Of a stretch of DNA of 58,523 nucleotides, positions 56,339-58,523 are shown piece after piece; the stretch's first letter is position 1; every line of letters begins with the position of its first letter. The position numbers were made by a program, and so were the translations under genes. The notes under the pieces are model-generated. The model did not search any database, was not told the origin of the DNA, and saw only the letters and a program-made list of their open reading frames with translations. The stretch is from an uncultured Pseudovibrio sp. (GTDB lineage Bacteria > Pseudomonadota > Alphaproteobacteria > Rhizobiales > Stappiaceae). The stretch is taken from the NCBI GenBank assembly GCA_947502585.1, contig CANNAV010000010.1:1-58523 (forward strand), read 5' to 3'.

Positions 56339-57949
56339 TTATCCGGGCTCGGTACTTAAGCCTTTGACGATAGCAACACATGTACCGAGCAAGACAATCG
56401 CAAACGGAAAGCCGGTTGAAACGGTCATCGCCTGCAGGCTGGACAGACCGCCGCCGAGTAACAATGCAATTGCTACCAGACCAACAAGTGCCGCCCAGAA
56501 AATGCGTTGCTGAACCGGCGCATTCACCTTGCCACCAGCAGTGATGGTATCGATCACCAGAGAACCGGAGTCTGAAGACGTCACAAAGAATGTGATGATC
56601 AGGACAACACCCAGAACAAATGTGATTTCATTGAGCGGCAGGTTGCTCAACAGTTCAAACAGCTGAAGTTCAGTCGCCGCACTTGCAATCTTGCCAAGGG
56701 CGGATGTTGCCTCCAGCTCAATTGCAGTGCCGCCGAATGCTGTCATCCATAGGGTGGTGACAACGCTTGGGATAACCAGCACACATATCATGAACTCACG
56801 AACAGAACGCCCACGACTGATGCGTGCGATGAACATACCAACAAAGGGAGCCCAGGAGAACCACCAGGCCCAGTAGAAAGTTGTCCATCCCTGACGGAAG
56901 TTATCGTCAGCGCGGCCAACCGGGTTGGAAAGCGCTGGCAGGTATTCCAGATAGGCTTGCAGATTCCAAAACAACTTCTGTAAAATGTGGAGTGTCGGGC
57001 CGGCCAGCAAAACAAACCCCAGCAGCAAAGCAGCAGTGATCACGTTGAAGGTGGAAAGGTGCTTGATCCCTTTATCCAGCCCCATAACAACGGAGCAAAG
57101 TGCAATACCGGATATCGCAATGATCAGCATGACCTTGGTTGTGGTGTTGATTTCCAGGCCGAACAGATGATGTAAACCGGCGTTTGCCTGCTCAGCACCA
57201 ATACCCAGAGAGGTTGCCAGACCAAACAAGGTGGCAAACACAGCCAGAATATCAATCATGTGGCCAGGCCATCCCCAAACGCGCTCGCCCAGAATTGGGT
57301 AAAAGATAGAGCGGACGGTCAGCGGCAGGCCCTTGTTATAGGCAAACAGAGCCAGACCCAGAGCGAACACAGCGTAAGTCGCCCATGGGTGCAAGGCCCA
57401 GTGGAAGATGGTTGCGGCCATGGCAAGGCGTTCGGCTTCCGCACCGCTCAGCGCTTCACCGCCAAGGGGGGCCCAGCTGCTGCCAGAGGTAATGGAAGAG
57501 AAATGGCCAAGTGGCTCAGCCACACCGTAAAAGACAAGGCCGATGCCCATGCCTGCAGCGAACAGCATAGAGAACCATTCACCGTAGCTGTAATCTGGTT
57601 TTGCATCTCTGCCGCCAATGCGAACCTTTCCCAGTGGAGACACAATCAGGAAGAGGCAAAGCAATACTAATATATTTCCGGTAATTATGAAAAACCAGTC
57701 GAAACTGGAAGTGAGCCATACGCGTAGATCGACAAATATCGGACCAACAGCGTCCTTGTAAAGCAGAGTAATTGCAACAAAAGCTGCTATGGTAATACTG
57801 GAAATAGTGAAAACCACGTTATGGAAGTCGAACGCAAAACCAGCGATACGTAGCGTAATATTGTCTTGCCCCACTTCATAATCAGTCTCAACAAGATTGG
57901 TCGGCCCATCGGGGGCCGGGATAAGATCCGCGCAGGTTTGATCAGTCAT
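56339..57949 (-). CDS. BCCT family betaine/carnitine/choline transporter
   Basis: A 536-residue membrane protein with 12 hydrophobic segments. The family signature WTTFYWAWWFSWAPFVGMFI with ARISRGR lies in the middle, GMGIGLVFYGVAEPLGHF carries the substrate-linked glycine-rich stretch, and the aromatic box region is evident. The ATG at 57949 with AGGA six bases upstream was chosen; the frame is open 11 codons further. It should import a quaternary amine (betaine, choline or carnitine) with sodium or protons, for osmoprotection or as food. No betaine catabolic genes are adjacent. Confidence 0.94.
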   Translation of the reverse strand: MTDQTCADLIPAPDGPTNLVETDYEVGQDNITLRIAGFAFDFHNVVFTISSITIAAFVAITLLYKDAVGPIFVDLRVWLTSSFDWFFIITGNILVLLCLFLIVSPLGKVRIGGRDAKPDYSYGEWFSMLFAAGMGIGLVFYGVAEPLGHFSSITSGSSWAPLGGEALSGAEAERLAMAATIFHWALHPWATYAVFALGLALFAYNKGLPLTVRSIFYPILGERVWGWPGHMIDILAVFATLFGLATSLGIGAEQANAGLHHLFGLEINTTTKVMLIIAISGIALCSVVMGLDKGIKHLSTFNVITAALLLGFVLLAGPTLHILQKLFWNLQAYLEYLPALSNPVGRADDNFRQGWTTFYWAWWFSWAPFVGMFIARISRGRSVREFMICVLVIPSVVTTLWMTAFGGTAIELEATSALGKIASAATELQLFELLSNLPLNEITFVLGVVLIITFFVTSSDSGSLVIDTITAGGKVNAPVQQRIFWAALVGLVAIALLLGGGLSSLQAMTVSTGFPFAIVLLGTCVAIVKGLSTEPG

Positions 57950-58421
57950 ACTGGTCCTGTTTATTGGCAGATATCCACACATGCAGCCCGAGTGTGCACG
58001 TCACGTGGATTTGCAGCTCAACCAAGAGCAATGATCCGCTTGTTTGCCATCTGCCGCGAAAGCTCATGGGCGAGCATGCACGATAACTGCCAGAAATGAG
58101 TTCCACACGCAAAGGGCGGAAGCTGGCAAGGTAGTTGCCCCATGGCGGAGGCACAGATGGATAGTGATGCCATACAGCGAAAATGATCTGGCTTAACGAA
58201 AGCCGCCGCTGGCAGTGATTGGATAGCACCACTTTTTCAGTGCAGAACCTACAAATTTAAATACAGGCCGCGCAACCGCAATAATACGTATGTTTGTGCG
58301 ACATTTATCATGTTTGTCTGAGCGTACAAGACCAACGTCAGATATAAAGGGTTGTTCCTCACACCTTTGTGGTTGTGATTTTAATATTCCATACACTCGC
58401 GGATTCAACTCGCCAGTGCAA
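57950..58421. other. Gene-free right-hand stretch upstream of the BCCT gene
   Basis: No frame in this stretch looks like a protein. It should contain the BCCT promoter; I could not define it. Confidence 0.45.
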
Positions 58422-58465
58422 CACTATAGGGACACAATCCCATCACAGATTGTGTCCCTATAGTG
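58422..58465. repeat. Perfect 18-bp inverted repeat
   Basis: CACTATAGGGACACAATC (58422-58439) and GATTGTGTCCCTATAGTG (58448-58465) are exact inverted copies separated by the 8 bases CCATCACA. No T tract follows, so it is not a typical terminator. It could be a large operator, a recombination or transposon-related site, or a strong RNA hairpin. Only the part up to the window edge can be judged. Confidence 0.85.
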
Positions 58466-58523
58466 CTGTAAATTATCTGATTTAGAAATTGAGATAGCCA
58501 TCGTGGGATTTCTCTTTAGGTTT

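Overview
The window looks like chromosomal DNA of a marine or host-associated alphaproteobacterium of the order Hyphomicrobiales, most like the Stappiaceae (Pseudovibrio/Labrenzia type). That placement is inferred from moderate GC, the protein flavour, four copies of a Hyphomicrobiales-style intergenic palindrome (CCGAAAAGTG...CGG core), and a mix of facultative-anaerobe functions (AdhE, arginine deiminase pathway) with sugar-acid catabolism. No tRNA, rRNA, CRISPR array, prophage or intact insertion sequence was seen.

Region by region. (1) 1-1.1 kb: the C-terminal end of an acyl-CoA synthetase, then a GNAT acetyltransferase. (2) 1.2-12.9 kb: a beta-galactoside/galactose locus. An IclR regulator and a sugar ABC ATPase diverge from an eight-gene operon: binding protein, two permeases, KDGal kinase, KDPGal aldolase, SMP-30 lactonase, GH42 beta-galactosidase and IlvD/Edd-type dehydratase. 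Together these form the De Ley-Doudoroff route except for galactose dehydrogenase. (3) 13-17.2 kb: trifunctional-length PutA without a DNA-binding domain, with a divergent Lrp-type regulator. (4) 17.6-22.3 kb: arginine deiminase operon in the order antiporter-arcA-arcB-arcC. (5) 22.6-26.0 kb: a CofD/YvcK-like protein and a long-chain acyl-CoA synthetase. (6) 26.1-37.9 kb: a glucuronide locus made of two divergent operons, TRAP dctQM-GH31-uxuB-uxaC and GH2 beta-glucuronidase-gntR-uxuA, with UxuR/ExuR-type palindromes in the shared control region. (7) 38.0-40.2 kb: zinc uptake znuCB and zur behind a Zur-type palindrome. (8) 40.1-44.2 kb: an unknown secreted protein, a LuxR-type regulator with a degenerate receiver, a TetR regulator, an SCP2-like protein, a decayed cupin gene and an RluA-family pseudouridine synthase. 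(9) 44.7-50.9 kb: adhE behind an FNR-type site, a DUF1062 protein, and a MocR regulator divergent from an EamA transporter. (10) 51.0-53.0 kb: a patch of gene remnants. (11) 53.0-57.9 kb: RhlE-type helicase, mgtE remnant, PstS-like binding protein and a BCCT transporter. The window ends with a perfect 18-bp inverted repeat.

The genes support a lifestyle of scavenging algal or host glycosides (galactosides, glucuronides), amino acids (proline, arginine) and betaines, with switching to arginine fermentation and ethanol formation when oxygen falls. I did not find a clearly new multi-gene system. The least explained items are the lone CofD-like protein, the degenerate-receiver regulator, the unknown secreted protein convergent with zur, the GH31/TRAP composition of the glucuronide locus, and the 18-bp inverted repeat at the right edge.
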